Assembly (NCBI RefSeq): GCF_026410545.1 | Contig: NZ_JAPMIT010000001.1 | Coordinates: 310,001 to 374,000, forward strand | Origin: Microbacterium sp. STN6 | GTDB taxonomy: Bacteria; Actinomycetota; Actinomycetes; Actinomycetales; Microbacteriaceae | Length of the DNA: 64,000 nt | Direction: 5' to 3' | Part shown: in pieces, positions 43,595-53,139 of the stretch | Position numbering within the stretch: the stretch's first letter is position 1 | Layout of the letters: each line of letters begins with the position of its first letter | The notes under the pieces: model-generated | What the model was told of the DNA's origin: nothing | What the model saw: the letters and a program-made list of their open reading frames with translations, nothing else | Database searches by the model: none | Translations under genes and position numbers: made by a program

Positions 43595-43649
43595 TTCATG
43601 CTCGCTCGCTGGCTTAACCGACCAAAGTCGTCACAATCGCCGTCGTTTT
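43573..43649. repeat. Inverted-repeat element, copy 2 (77-bp core)
   Basis: Bounded by AAAACGACGG (43573) and CCGTCGTTTT (43640-43649), same 77-bp length as copy 1 but with a largely different interior. It contains the start codon of the HAD fragment and the stop codon of the acetyltransferase. Confidence 0.8.
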
Positions 43650-44566
43650 CGTTCGACACGCGAAGTAGATGCGCCCCGCGCCTCGCTGCCCAACCGCGCA
43701 AACGTGAACGGGGGCCAGCCGGGGACCGGTGTGCGGGGGTCTGTCGCCAGCAGGGCGGCAGACCAGTCATCCAGACGGATGCCGCGCTGCACGCCCGCGA
43801 GTCGGTGCATGCCCTCGAACCGGAACCCCGCGCGCCGTGCCACCCCGGCCGAAGCCGTATTGCCGACGAACGCGCGCCACTCGATCCGGCGCAGTCCCAG
43901 CCCCTGGCCGTTCCCCAGCCCCTGGCCGCTCCCCAGTCCCTGGCCATCCCGCAGTCCCTGGCCGTTCTGCAGGCCCGGTGCGTGATCCAGCCGGCGTCCG
44001 GGCCCCGGCTCTGCGAAAGCCCACGAGCACACCAGCCCGACGGCCTCGCTCATCACGCCGAGGCCACGCGCGCCGGGCGCCAGCCAGAAGCCGATTTCGG
44101 CAGCGCCATCGGTGATGTTGTCGAGGCCGATCATGCCCACGAGCGGCCCGACCTGAACTGAATTCGACTCGAAGAAACCCGCCCCCGCACCAGGCGAGCC
44201 CGCCTCCGCACCAGGCGAGCCCGCCCCCGCACCAGACGAACCCGCCCCCGCACCAGACGAACCCGCCCCCGCACCACGCGACCCCGAGCTCGCGCCCGCC
44301 GAGCCGGCGTCACCCGCCTGCCGCGACGCACCCAGCGCCAGCGGCCCGCCCATCCGGATGCCCCACGTGCAACTCGTGCCCTGCTCCCAGCCGGGCGTCG
44401 CAACCTCACGCACGAAGCCCTCGGCATCGGCTCGCGTGTACGGCGACGGCACGGTCGTCCACCGCTGGATGGCCTCGTCCTGGCACTCCGCCGTGATGGC
44501 GGCGACGTCGTCGAGCGTCGGCGCCGAAAGCGCCAGCCGCGAGGACCTGAGCACGACGGGCTCCAC
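43631..44566 (-). CDS. GNAT family acetyltransferase (RimJ/RimL-like) with two repeat insertions
   Basis: 311 residues, far above the usual 170-190. The GNAT fold is visible in pieces: LRSSRLALSAPTLDD at the N-terminus, GMIGLDNITDGAAEIGFWLAP with GARGLGVMSEA (acetyl-CoA loop), RRIEWRAFVGN and SAGVARRAGFRFEGMHR. Two in-frame low-complexity insertions interrupt it: Gly/Ala/Ser repeats (44178-44282) before the GMIGL strand and GQGLG repeats (43898-43969) after the acetyl-CoA helix. Whether it still works is unknown. The stop lies in an inverted-repeat element. Confidence 0.82.
   Translation of the reverse strand: MEPVVLRSSRLALSAPTLDDVAAITAECQDEAIQRWTTVPSPYTRADAEGFVREVATPGWEQGTSCTWGIRMGGPLALGASRQAGDAGSAGASSGSRGAGAGSSGAGAGSSGAGAGSPGAEAGSPGAGAGFFESNSVQVGPLVGMIGLDNITDGAAEIGFWLAPGARGLGVMSEAVGLVCSWAFAEPGPGRRLDHAPGLQNGQGLRDGQGLGSGQGLGNGQGLGLRRIEWRAFVGNTASAGVARRAGFRFEGMHRLAGVQRGIRLDDWSAALLATDPRTPVPGWPPFTFARLGSEARGASTSRVERKRRRL
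43898..43969. repeat. 18-bp in-frame tandem repeat in the acetyltransferase
   Basis: Four units of the CAGCCCCTGGCCGTTCCC type at 43898, 43916, 43934 and 43952, encoding repeats of Gly-Gln-Gly-Leu. Confidence 0.9.
44178..44282. repeat. 21-bp in-frame tandem repeat in the acetyltransferase
   Basis: Five units of period 21 starting at 44178, core CCCGCCCCCGCACCAGACGA, encoding Gly-Ala-Gly-Ala-Gly-Ser-Ser/Pro repeats. Confidence 0.9.
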
Positions 44567-44571
44567 GCGCC

Positions 44572-45678
<1,107 letters not shown>

Positions 45679-46515
45679 TCAGATGGCGTAGTCGACCACG
45701 ACGGGCGTGTGGTCGGAGAATCGCTCGTCGTACGCCGCCGCACGGTCCACCGCGTATTCCTTCACGCGTGCGGCCAGGGCGGGTGTCGCCAGGTGGTAGT
45801 CGATGCGCCAGCCCGTGTCGTTGTCGAACGCCTGGCCGCGCCACGACCACCACGTGTACGGCCCGTCGACCTCACCGGCCCACTTGCGGCCAACGTCGAC
45901 CCAGCCGAGCCCGGCGCCGTCGTTGTAGTTCGGCTCGCCCTCGGACCCCAGGAAGCGGTCGAAGTACGCGCGCTCCTCCGGCAGGAAGCCGGCGCGCTTC
46001 ACATTGCCCTTCCAGTTCTTGATGTCGAGGGTGCGGTGGCCCACGTTCAGGTCGCCGACCACGACGGTCAGCTCGTTGTGCTCGGCGAGCTCGGGCAGCC
46101 TGGCCTGCATACCGTCGAGAAACCGGTACTTCTCCACCTGCTTCGGGGTGTCGGCGACGCCCGAGTGCACGTAGGTGCTCACGACCGTGACGATCGAGCC
46201 GTCGACGTCGTAGTCGGCCTCCAGCCAGCGGCCCGCGCTGTCGAAATCCTCGTCGCCGAACGTGACTCGGTGGATCGACGCCTTGCGACGGCTCGCCAGC
46301 GCCACCCCCGCGCGGCCCTTCGCGCTCGCCGCGTCATGCAGGATGTTCCAGCCCGGCCCGAGCAGGTTCTCGATGTCTTCCGTCGAGGCGCGAACCTCTT
46401 GAATCGCGAGGATGTCGACGTCGCGCTTGTCGAGCCACGCGCCCATGCCCTTGCGGTAGGCGGCGCGGATTCCGTTCGTGTTGATGGTCGCGATTCTCAG
46501 CGGCTTCGAGGGCAT
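45679..46515 (-). CDS. xth: Exodeoxyribonuclease III (AP endonuclease)
   Basis: 278-residue Mg-dependent DNA repair nuclease. Family motifs: LRIATINTNGIRAA, LAIQEVRAS (metal glutamate), STYVHSG, VVVGDLNVGH (active-site D and N), WWSWRG and the final FSDHTPVVVDY (catalytic D-H). Close to trpS in many actinobacteria. Confidence 0.95.
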   Translation of the reverse strand: MPSKPLRIATINTNGIRAAYRKGMGAWLDKRDVDILAIQEVRASTEDIENLLGPGWNILHDAASAKGRAGVALASRRKASIHRVTFGDEDFDSAGRWLEADYDVDGSIVTVVSTYVHSGVADTPKQVEKYRFLDGMQARLPELAEHNELTVVVGDLNVGHRTLDIKNWKGNVKRAGFLPEERAYFDRFLGSEGEPNYNDGAGLGWVDVGRKWAGEVDGPYTWWSWRGQAFDNDTGWRIDYHLATPALAARVKEYAVDRAAAYDERFSDHTPVVVDYAI

Positions 46516-46623
46516 GAAATCAGTGTAGTGAGTGCCCCCGACATCGCTTCCCGGGCGACGGCGAGCGGGCGGCCACTCGCCGTTTTCACGAGCGGATGCG
46601 CGTGCCGCACCCCGTCGTCGGCG

Positions 46624-47844
46624 TCACGCGCCGGCATCCGCTTCACGGTGCAGCCGGTCGCGCTCGCGAAGAGCATCCCGCAGGTGCCGGCGCGACGACG
46701 CGCGGTGCGGCCACCGAGCCTCGGCGACGCCACGCCGGGCGTCGGAGACGGCGGCGTCGGCAAGTAGCAGGCGCGCCTGCACCCGGCGCTGGTGCTCGGC
46801 GGCGCGCTCGTCCTCTGGGCTGCGGGCCGAATAGCCGTGGTCCGCCATGACGGTGGCGATCCAGGCAGCCCCGAGCAGGATCACGGTGCAGATCAGGTTG
46901 AACCAGATGAGCAGCCCCACGAACACCACGAACGACGCGAGCAGCGGGTTGTTGTCGGCGCCGCCGAGCAGCAGTCCGCTGATGCTGCTCATGACGACCA
47001 GCACAACGCCGCCCGCGAGAGAACCGACGGTGAGAATCGACATCGGGATGCGCACCTGCGACAGCACCCGGTACATGAGGGCGAGTGCGAAGCCGTTCAG
47101 CGCGACCGCGATGATGTAGCCGACGATGCGCGCCGTTGCAGTGGCCCAGATGGTGTGCGCGCCGACGCCGACGAGCGAGAACACGAAGTCGAGGGCGCTG
47201 GAACTCGCGACCGAGACGACCGCCGACGCGATCAGCAGCACGCCGAACAGCACGGCTAGCCCGAGGTCGGCCGACTTCTGCACCACGAAATTGCGCTTGT
47301 CGTTCGGCAGATCGAAGATGTCGCGGATTGACTTGCGGGCGGCGGCCATCCAGCCGATGGCCTTCCAGAGCAGGCCGACGAGGGCGATCGCGCCCGTCCA
47401 GCTGAGCGCCGTGCCGTTCAGGAGCGCGTGCGGCTGCACCGCGCCGCCCTTGCCGATGAGCCCGGGAATCGTGCGGTTGATCGCGTCGATCAACGCCCGC
47501 GTGAGCTCATCGTCGGCGCGCAGCCACAGGCCGATGATCGAGAACAGCACCCACAGGCCGGCGAAGATCGCGAAGATCGACTGGTACGCCATGCCCGCCG
47601 CGAGCAGCCCTCCGTCGCGCTGACCGAGCCGTAGGAACGCTCGCACCGGCTGCAGAGCCTTCGCCCAGGCGATGAGTGCCTTGAGACGGTCGATGAACGA
47701 GGGCTTGACTGCCGGTGTACGCTCCCCAGCGGATGCGGCCACGCCGGTCGCCGTGGCGTCGGCCGTGCCCGTGCTTCTGGCGTCGGCCGTGGCCGTGCTC
47801 CTGGCGTCGGCCGTGGCCGCGTCGGCATCCGTCCCCCTGCTCAC
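46624..47844 (-). CDS. YihY/UPF0761 family membrane protein
   Basis: 406 residues with about six membrane helices in residues 75-340, the YhjD/YihY/BrkB pattern: DGGLLAAGMAYQSIFAIFAGLW, SWTGAIALVGLLWKAIGWM and FVVFVGLLIWFNLICTVILLGAAW. The first 40 residues are an Ala/Thr/Asp repeat (TADARST) from a 24-bp DNA repeat, and the C-terminal 60 residues are charged and helical. Although older names call this ribonuclease BN, that assignment is not supported. Function unknown. Confidence 0.88.
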   Translation of the reverse strand: MSRGTDADAATADARSTATADARSTGTADATATGVAASAGERTPAVKPSFIDRLKALIAWAKALQPVRAFLRLGQRDGGLLAAGMAYQSIFAIFAGLWVLFSIIGLWLRADDELTRALIDAINRTIPGLIGKGGAVQPHALLNGTALSWTGAIALVGLLWKAIGWMAAARKSIRDIFDLPNDKRNFVVQKSADLGLAVLFGVLLIASAVVSVASSSALDFVFSLVGVGAHTIWATATARIVGYIIAVALNGFALALMYRVLSQVRIPMSILTVGSLAGGVVLVVMSSISGLLLGGADNNPLLASFVVFVGLLIWFNLICTVILLGAAWIATVMADHGYSARSPEDERAAEHQRRVQARLLLADAAVSDARRGVAEARWPHRASSRRHLRDALRERDRLHREADAGA

Positions 47845-47921
47845 GCCCCCAGACTAATCAGGGCCGGCTCATTTTGCCGAGGGGTAGCGCGAAGGCCTCG
47901 CCCGGGCCGCGATCTGACGCT

Positions 47922-47989
47922 CGAGAGTGGGTGTTCGCGACGAAACGCGGTCGTGCCAGGTGCTATTTCGTCGCGAACACCCACTCTCG
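47922..47989. repeat. 24-bp perfect inverted repeat
   Basis: 47922-47945 and 47966-47989 are exact reverse complements (core GTGGGTGTTCGCGACGAAA) around a 20-bp loop. It lies in the 233-bp gap between the YihY gene and sdhB; no T run follows on either strand. No ORF is seen in the gap. Confidence 0.93.
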
Positions 47990-48021
47990 GCGCTATGGCG
48001 GAGTAGGCCTAGCGGCCCTTC

Positions 48022-48041
48022 GCGAGCACAGCTCGCTCGGC
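48022..48041. repeat. Small palindromic repeat GCGAGC-N3-GCTCGCTCGGC
   Basis: GCGAGCACAGCTCGCTCGGC, the same 20-mer with one or two changes as at 52886-52905 and 52923-52942. Confidence 0.75.
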
Positions 48042-48091
48042 GGAAAGCGCGGCACGGGCCCACTGGGCCCCTGCCTCCTAGCGCTTTCCGC
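48040..48091 (-). terminator. Nested hairpin enclosing the sdhB stop codon
   Basis: GCGGAAAGCGC (48040-48050) pairs with GCGCTTTCCGC (48081-48091), 11 bp, enclosing GGGCCC-ACT-GGGCCC. The upstream arm is made of the last sdhB codons. Probable 3' end structure of the sdh operon; no T run follows. Confidence 0.55.
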
Positions 48092-48842
48092 GCATTATTG
48101 CCTGCTTGACCTCGGCGATCGCCTGCGTCACCTGGATGCCGCGGGGGCACGCCTCGGTGCAGTTGAAGGTCGTGCGGCAGCGCCACACGCCCTCCTTGTC
48201 GTTCAGGATGTCGAGGCGTACGTTCGAGGCGTCGTCGCGCGAATCGAAGATGAAGCGGTGCGCGTTCACGATCGCGGCCGGGCCGAAGTACTGGCCGTCG
48301 GTCCAGAACACCGGGCACGACGACGTGCACGCGGCGCACAGGATGCACTTGGTCGTGTCATCGAAGCGTGCGCGCTCGGCGGCCGACTGCAGGCGCTCCT
48401 TGCCCTTCTCGGGCTTCGAGTTGGCCTGCAGGAACGGCTGCACCTCGCGGTACGAGGCGAAGAACGGCTCCATGTCGACGACAAGATCCTTCTCGAGCGG
48501 CAGGCCCTTGATGGCCTCCACGTAGATGGGCTTGGAGATGTCCAGATCCTTGATGAGGGTCTTGCACGCGAGCCGGTTGCGACCGTTGATGCGCATCGCG
48601 TCAGAGCCGCAGACGCCGTGCGCGCACGAGCGGCGGAACGTGAGCGAGCCGTCCTGTTCCCACTTGATCTTGTGCAGGGCGTCGAGCACCCGGTCCGTCG
48701 CGTACATCTCGACGTCGAAGTCCTGCCAATGCGGCTCCGAGTCGACGTCAGGGTCGAAGCGCCGAATGATCAGCGTGACGGTGAACGTCTGAATGGCCGG
48801 CTCCGCCGGTGCGGGTGCGCCCTCCAGCTCGGCAGTGGACAT
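48078..48842 (-). CDS. sdhB: Succinate dehydrogenase iron-sulfur subunit
   Basis: 254-residue subunit that passes electrons from SdhA to quinone through three clusters. [2Fe-2S] ligands in SCAHGVCGSDAM and RLAC, [4Fe-4S] in CILCAACTSSCPVF, and [3Fe-4S] in CRTTFNCTEACPRGI. It overlaps the sdhA stop (TGATG). Last gene of sdhCDAB. Confidence 0.97.
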   Translation of the reverse strand: MSTAELEGAPAPAEPAIQTFTVTLIIRRFDPDVDSEPHWQDFDVEMYATDRVLDALHKIKWEQDGSLTFRRSCAHGVCGSDAMRINGRNRLACKTLIKDLDISKPIYVEAIKGLPLEKDLVVDMEPFFASYREVQPFLQANSKPEKGKERLQSAAERARFDDTTKCILCAACTSSCPVFWTDGQYFGPAAIVNAHRFIFDSRDDASNVRLDILNDKEGVWRCRTTFNCTEACPRGIQVTQAIAEVKQAIMRGKR

Positions 48843-50689
48843 CAGTACTTCCTCTCCATGGGCTGGTAGCGCGTGATCACCACGGGCTTCCAGTCCAGCG
48901 TGATGTGGTCGCCCGCATCGGCGGAGTGGGGATCGCCGGTGAGGTAGGCCATGGTGTGCTTCATGTAGTTCTCGTCGTCGCGCTTGGGGTAGTCGTCGCG
49001 CATGTGGCCGCCGCGGCTCTCCTTGCGGTTTCGGGCCGAGTAGACGACGACCTCGGCCAGGTCGAGCAGGAAGCCAAGCTCGACCGCCTCGAGCAGGTCG
49101 GTGTTGAACCGTTTGCCCTTGTCCTGCACCGCCACGTTCTTGTAACGCTCGCGCAGTGCGTGAATGGTGCGAGTGACCTCGTCGAGGGTCTCGTCGGTGC
49201 GGAACACCTGGGCGTTCTTATCCATCTCGTCCTGCAGCGTCTTGCGCAGGTCGGCGATGCGTTCGGTGCCCAGGCCGCCGCGCATGCTCTCGAGCATTTC
49301 GCGGATCGGCCGCGCCGGGTCCTCCGGCAGCGGCGCGTAGTCGGCATCCTTCACATAGTTCACCGCGTTGGTGCCCGCGCGCTTGCCGAACACGTTGATG
49401 TCGAGAAGCGAGTTCGTGCCGAGACGGTTCGAGCCGTGCACCGAGACACACGCGCACTCGCCTGCCGCGTAGAGCCCGGGAACAATGCGATCGTTCGTTT
49501 GCAGTACCTCGGCGCTCACATTCGTCGGGATGCCGCCCATCGCGTAGTGGGCGGTCGGCATGACGGGCACCGGTGTGGTGACGGGGTCGACTCCCAGGTA
49601 GGTTCGAGCGAACTCCGTGATGTCGGGCAGCTTGGTTTCGAGCACCTCGGCACCCAGGTGCGTGCAGTCGAGCAGCACGTAGTCCTTGTGCGGGCCGGCA
49701 CCGCGCCCTTCCTGCACCTCCTTGACCATGCAGCGGGCCACGATGTCTCGGGGGGCGAGGTCTTTGATGGTGGGCGCGTAACGCTCCATGAAGCGCTCGC
49801 CGTTCGAGTTGCGCAGGATCGCGCCCTCGCCACGTGCGCCCTCAGTCAGCAGGATGCCGAGGCCGGCGAGGCCGGTGGGGTGGAACTGGAAAAACTCCAT
49901 GTCTTCGAGTGGCAGGCCCTTGCGCCAGATGATCCCGACGCCGTCGCCCGTGAGCGTGTGGGCGTTCGAGGTGGTCTTGAACATCTTGCCGAAGCCGCCG
50001 GTCGCGAAGATCACGGCCTTCGCCTGGAACACGTGCAGCTCGCCGGTCGCCAGTTCATAGGCGACGACACCGGCGGGCTTGCGCTCGCCGTCGGCTGCCT
50101 CGCCCATGATCAGGTCGAGAACGTAGAACTCGTTGAAGAAGTTGATGCCGAGCTTCACGCAGTTCTGGAACAGCGTCTGCAGGATCATGTGCCCGGTGCG
50201 GTCCGCCGCGTAGCACGAGCGGCGTACGGCAGCCTTGCCGTGGTCGCGCGTGTGGCCGCCGAACCGGCGCTGGTCGATCTTGCCCTCGGGGGTGCGGTTG
50301 AACGGAAGCCCCATGTTCTCGAGGTCGATGACCGCGTCGATGGCCTCCTTCGCCAGAATCTCAGCGGCATCCTGATCGACGAGGTAGTCGCCGCCCTTGA
50401 CCGTGTCGAACGTGTGCCACTCCCAGTTGTCCTCCTCGACGTTCGCGAGCGCGGCGGCCATGCCGCCCTGCGCCGCGCCCGTGTGCGAGCGGGTGGGATA
50501 GAGCTTGGAGATCACGGCGACATCCGCGCCGGCGCCCGCCTCGATGGCGGCGCGCATGCCGGCGCCGCCTGCACCCACGATCACGATTTCGTGCTTGTGA
50601 TAGTGCACGCCGTCGATCACCTCGCCGGTGCCTTCGGCGGTCTGTGATGCCGCATTCTGCGGGTCGCGAGCCTCTGCCGCATTGGCCAC
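48842..50689 (-). CDS. sdhA: Succinate dehydrogenase flavoprotein subunit
   Basis: 615-residue catalytic subunit oxidising succinate to fumarate. N-terminal FAD motif [18 protein letters not shown], covalent-FAD histidine in [13 protein letters not shown], substrate-site segment GFQFHPTGL-type ([10 protein letters not shown]), and the C-terminal [22 protein letters not shown]. Preceded by the membrane subunits. Confidence 0.97.
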   Translation of the reverse strand: MANAAEARDPQNAASQTAEGTGEVIDGVHYHKHEIVIVGAGGAGMRAAIEAGAGADVAVISKLYPTRSHTGAAQGGMAAALANVEEDNWEWHTFDTVKGGDYLVDQDAAEILAKEAIDAVIDLENMGLPFNRTPEGKIDQRRFGGHTRDHGKAAVRRSCYAADRTGHMILQTLFQNCVKLGINFFNEFYVLDLIMGEAADGERKPAGVVAYELATGELHVFQAKAVIFATGGFGKMFKTTSNAHTLTGDGVGIIWRKGLPLEDMEFFQFHPTGLAGLGILLTEGARGEGAILRNSNGERFMERYAPTIKDLAPRDIVARCMVKEVQEGRGAGPHKDYVLLDCTHLGAEVLETKLPDITEFARTYLGVDPVTTPVPVMPTAHYAMGGIPTNVSAEVLQTNDRIVPGLYAAGECACVSVHGSNRLGTNSLLDINVFGKRAGTNAVNYVKDADYAPLPEDPARPIREMLESMRGGLGTERIADLRKTLQDEMDKNAQVFRTDETLDEVTRTIHALRERYKNVAVQDKGKRFNTDLLEAVELGFLLDLAEVVVYSARNRKESRGGHMRDDYPKRDDENYMKHTMAYLTGDPHSADAGDHITLDWKPVVITRYQPMERKY

Positions 50690-50716
50690 GTTATCGGTCC
50701 TTTTCGTTGTCGGTCT

Positions 50717-51160
50717 CTAGTGCGCAGAGCACTGCTTGATGAGTGCGGTCGGCGTCTCACCGAGGCATGGGTCGAACGTGAACACCACCAGCGTGCCGAG
50801 CACGATGAGAATGACCACGGCAGCGAGGATCGCGTAGTTCAGCACGCGGTTCACCGACCGTCTCGTCGCGTAATCGTTGACGAGCGTGCGCATGCCGTTG
50901 CCGCCGTGAATGAGCGCGAGCCACAGCATCAGCACATCCCACACCTGCCAGAACGGCGAGGCGTACTTGCCGGCGACGAAGCCGAAGTCGATGGCCTTCA
51001 CGCCCTGGCCGAGCACGAGGTTGACGATGAGGTGGCCGAAGATCAGCACGACCAGCAGAATGCCGGAGCCGCGCATGTACATCCAGCCGATCTTCTCCCA
51101 GTTCACGCCGCGCTTGCGGGCGGGACGCAGGGGGCTTCGAGGCGCCTCGATGGTCGTCAT
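50717..51160 (-). CDS. sdhD: Succinate dehydrogenase membrane anchor subunit
   Basis: 147 residues with three membrane helices (SGILLVVLIFGHLIVNLV, VWDVLMLWLALIHGGNGM, LNYAILAAVVILIVLGTLVV). Histidines in GHLIVN and IHGGNG are candidate haem and quinone ligands. Overlaps sdhC by 4 bp. Confidence 0.92.
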   Translation of the reverse strand: MTTIEAPRSPLRPARKRGVNWEKIGWMYMRGSGILLVVLIFGHLIVNLVLGQGVKAIDFGFVAGKYASPFWQVWDVLMLWLALIHGGNGMRTLVNDYATRRSVNRVLNYAILAAVVILIVLGTLVVFTFDPCLGETPTALIKQCSAH

Positions 51161-51585
51161 GAGCCGCTCCCCTCGCTGAAGACGTGGATGAGGTGGGTCG
51201 GAGCGAAGCCCGCCATGAGCACCACCCAGAGCACGATGACGATCCAGAACATGACGCGCTGGTAACGCGGCCCCTTGCTCCAGAAGTCGATCAGGATGAT
51301 GCGAAGCCCATTGAACGCGTGATACATGATCGCGCCGACGAGCGCGAGCTCACCGAATCCCATGATCGGGTTCTTGTATGTGCCGATCACCGCGTTGTAG
51401 GCATCCGGGCTGACGCGGATCAGCGACGTGTCGAGCACGTGCACCAGAAGGAAGAAGAAGATGGCCACACCCGTGATGCGGTGCAGCACCCAGGACCACA
51501 TACCCTCGCGGCCCCTGTACAGCGTGCCCCCGGGCCGTGTCTTCTTCGGCTCCAGGGTCCCTGCCGTTTGATCTGGCACGAACAA
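51157..51585 (-). CDS. sdhC: Succinate dehydrogenase cytochrome b556 subunit
   Basis: 142 residues with three membrane helices. WVLHRITGVAIFFFLLVHVL carries the SdhC histidines that bind haem and quinone; LALVGAIMYHAFNGLRIILI holds the second. First gene of the sdhCDAB operon, whose promoter must lie in 51586-51755. Confidence 0.93.
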   Translation of the reverse strand: MFVPDQTAGTLEPKKTRPGGTLYRGREGMWSWVLHRITGVAIFFFLLVHVLDTSLIRVSPDAYNAVIGTYKNPIMGFGELALVGAIMYHAFNGLRIILIDFWSKGPRYQRVMFWIVIVLWVVLMAGFAPTHLIHVFSEGSGS

Positions 51586-51755
51586 CCCTCCCTGGCTGTG
51601 AACGCGGCTTGGCAGTCGCTAAGCCGGCGGGCAACACGCGAGATGCGCGCTTGCAAGTCTATGACTCCTGCTGCGCGGGTGCCGCCAAGGCCAGCCTAAC
51701 TGTCTTGACGTCGAGATATCTCCCGACCCGCCCGCGCCGCCGCTAGGGTGGCCAC

Positions 51756-52874
51756 ATGACGAACTCCGCCATGGATCGCTTCTACAGCGTCATTCCCGCG
51801 GGCGGCATCGGCTCCCGTCTCTGGCCCCTGTCACGAGCGGATGCGCCGAAATTCCTGCACGACCTCACCGGTTCGGGCCAGACGATCCTGCGCGACACCT
51901 GGGACCGCCTCGCGCCTCTCGCGGGCGACCAGCGCATCATGGTGGTCACCGGCCGCGCCCATCGCGCCGCCGTCGAGAAGCAGCTGCCGGGCCTCGCCGA
52001 CCACAACGTGGTGCTCGAGAGCGAGCCGCGCGACTCGACCGCGGCGATCGGCCTTGCCGCAGCCATCCTGCAGCGCCGCCAGAGTGACGTGATCATTGGC
52101 TCCTTCGCGGCCGACCACGTCATCCACAACGAGACCCTCTTCCGGCAGGCCGTGCGACAGGCCGTGCACGCCGCCGACGCCGGCTACATCTGCCTCGTCG
52201 GCATCAAGCCGAGCGAACCCGCGATCGGCTTCGGCTACATACAGACTGCGGATGCCGTGGAGATTCCCGGTGCGCCCAGTGCCCTCTCGGTCAACTGCTT
52301 CGTCGAGAAGCCGGACCTGAAGACGGCCCAGGGTTACCTGGCCAGCGGCGACTACCTGTGGAACGCGAGCATGTTCATCAGCCGTGCCGATGTGCTCTTG
52401 GAGGAGATCGGCCGCAGTGAGCCCGCGATGCTCGCGGGCCTGCTCGAACTCGCCGCGGCCTGGGACGATCCCGCCACCCGGGGCCCCGCCGTCGACCACA
52501 TCTGGCCCGCCCTCAAGAAGATCGCCATCGACTACACCGTGGCCGAACCGGCCGCGACACGCGGCCGACTCGTGGTCGTTCCCGGGCACTTCGACTGGGA
52601 CGACGTGGGCGACTTCGCCTCCCTCGCCAAGCTCAACTCAGGCGGCCGCGCCTCAGACCTGGCGATCCTCGGCAGCGACGCTCGCGTGCTCTCAGATGCG
52701 TCGAGCGGCATCGTCGTCAGCCAGACCAAGCGGGTCATCAGCCTCATCGGCGTACGCGACATCGTGGTGGTCGACACGCCGGATGCGCTGCTTGTGACCA
52801 CGAGCGAGAATGCACAGCGCGTCAAGTCGGTCGTCGACGCACTGAGGCTCTCGGGGTCGAGCGATGTTTTGTAG
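51756..52874 (+). CDS. manC: Mannose-1-phosphate guanylyltransferase
   Basis: 372-residue nucleotidyltransferase making GDP-mannose for cell-wall glycolipids and polysaccharides. Signature FYSVIPAGGIGSRLWPLSRAD at the N-terminus (nucleotide-binding GGxGxRLxP), PKFLHDL, the metal site GSFAADHVI, CFVEKPD, and WNASMFISRAD. Only the transferase part is present, without the isomerase domain of type II ManC. ATG 51771 is a possible alternative start. Confidence 0.9.
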   Translation: MTNSAMDRFYSVIPAGGIGSRLWPLSRADAPKFLHDLTGSGQTILRDTWDRLAPLAGDQRIMVVTGRAHRAAVEKQLPGLADHNVVLESEPRDSTAAIGLAAAILQRRQSDVIIGSFAADHVIHNETLFRQAVRQAVHAADAGYICLVGIKPSEPAIGFGYIQTADAVEIPGAPSALSVNCFVEKPDLKTAQGYLASGDYLWNASMFISRADVLLEEIGRSEPAMLAGLLELAAAWDDPATRGPAVDHIWPALKKIAIDYTVAEPAATRGRLVVVPGHFDWDDVGDFASLAKLNSGGRASDLAILGSDARVLSDASSGIVVSQTKRVISLIGVRDIVVVDTPDALLVTTSENAQRVKSVVDALRLSGSSDVL

Positions 52875-52885
52875 CGGATCGGCGA

Positions 52886-52942
52886 GCGAGCGCAGCTCGC
52901 TCGGCTGTGACGTTCAAACCTCGCGAGCGTAGCTCGCTCGGC
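52886..52942. repeat. Two copies of the GCGAGC-N3-GCTCGCTCGGC repeat
   Basis: GCGAGCGCAGCTCGCTCGGC (52886-52905) and GCGAGCGTAGCTCGCTCGGC (52923-52942) lie just after the manC stop. Related to the copy at 48022. Confidence 0.8.
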
Positions 52943-52953
52943 GCTGGCGTCGC

Positions 52954-52980
52954 GCGAAGGCGCACTGCGCCTTCGCCTTT
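52954..52980 (+). terminator. Hairpin after manC
   Basis: GCGAAGGCG (52954-52962) pairs with CGCCTTCGC (52968-52976), followed by CTTT. A second hairpin GCGCGC-AA-GCGCGC follows. The rest of the gap to 53139 holds the leader of the lipoprotein gene; two GTAACG blocks (53034 and 53086) may be regulatory. Confidence 0.55.
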
Positions 52981-53139
52981 AGCTCCAGCGCGCAAGCGCG
53001 CAAATGAGCAGTTTGCAAACGGGCGCGCATTTGTAACGCTTACGTGAAGAAGACGTACGGCCGCGCAAGGCCGTTCGTCACATTGGGTAACGTAAGTGGC
53101 ACAACGGCGCGCACCAGCGCCAGCATCCTGGAGGACACC

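Noticed and set aside
51686-51699. Possible DtxR/IdeR iron box upstream of sdhC (CAAGGCCAGCCTAA)
   Set aside because: Only part of the 19-bp consensus is matched and symmetry is poor; not strong enough to list as a site.
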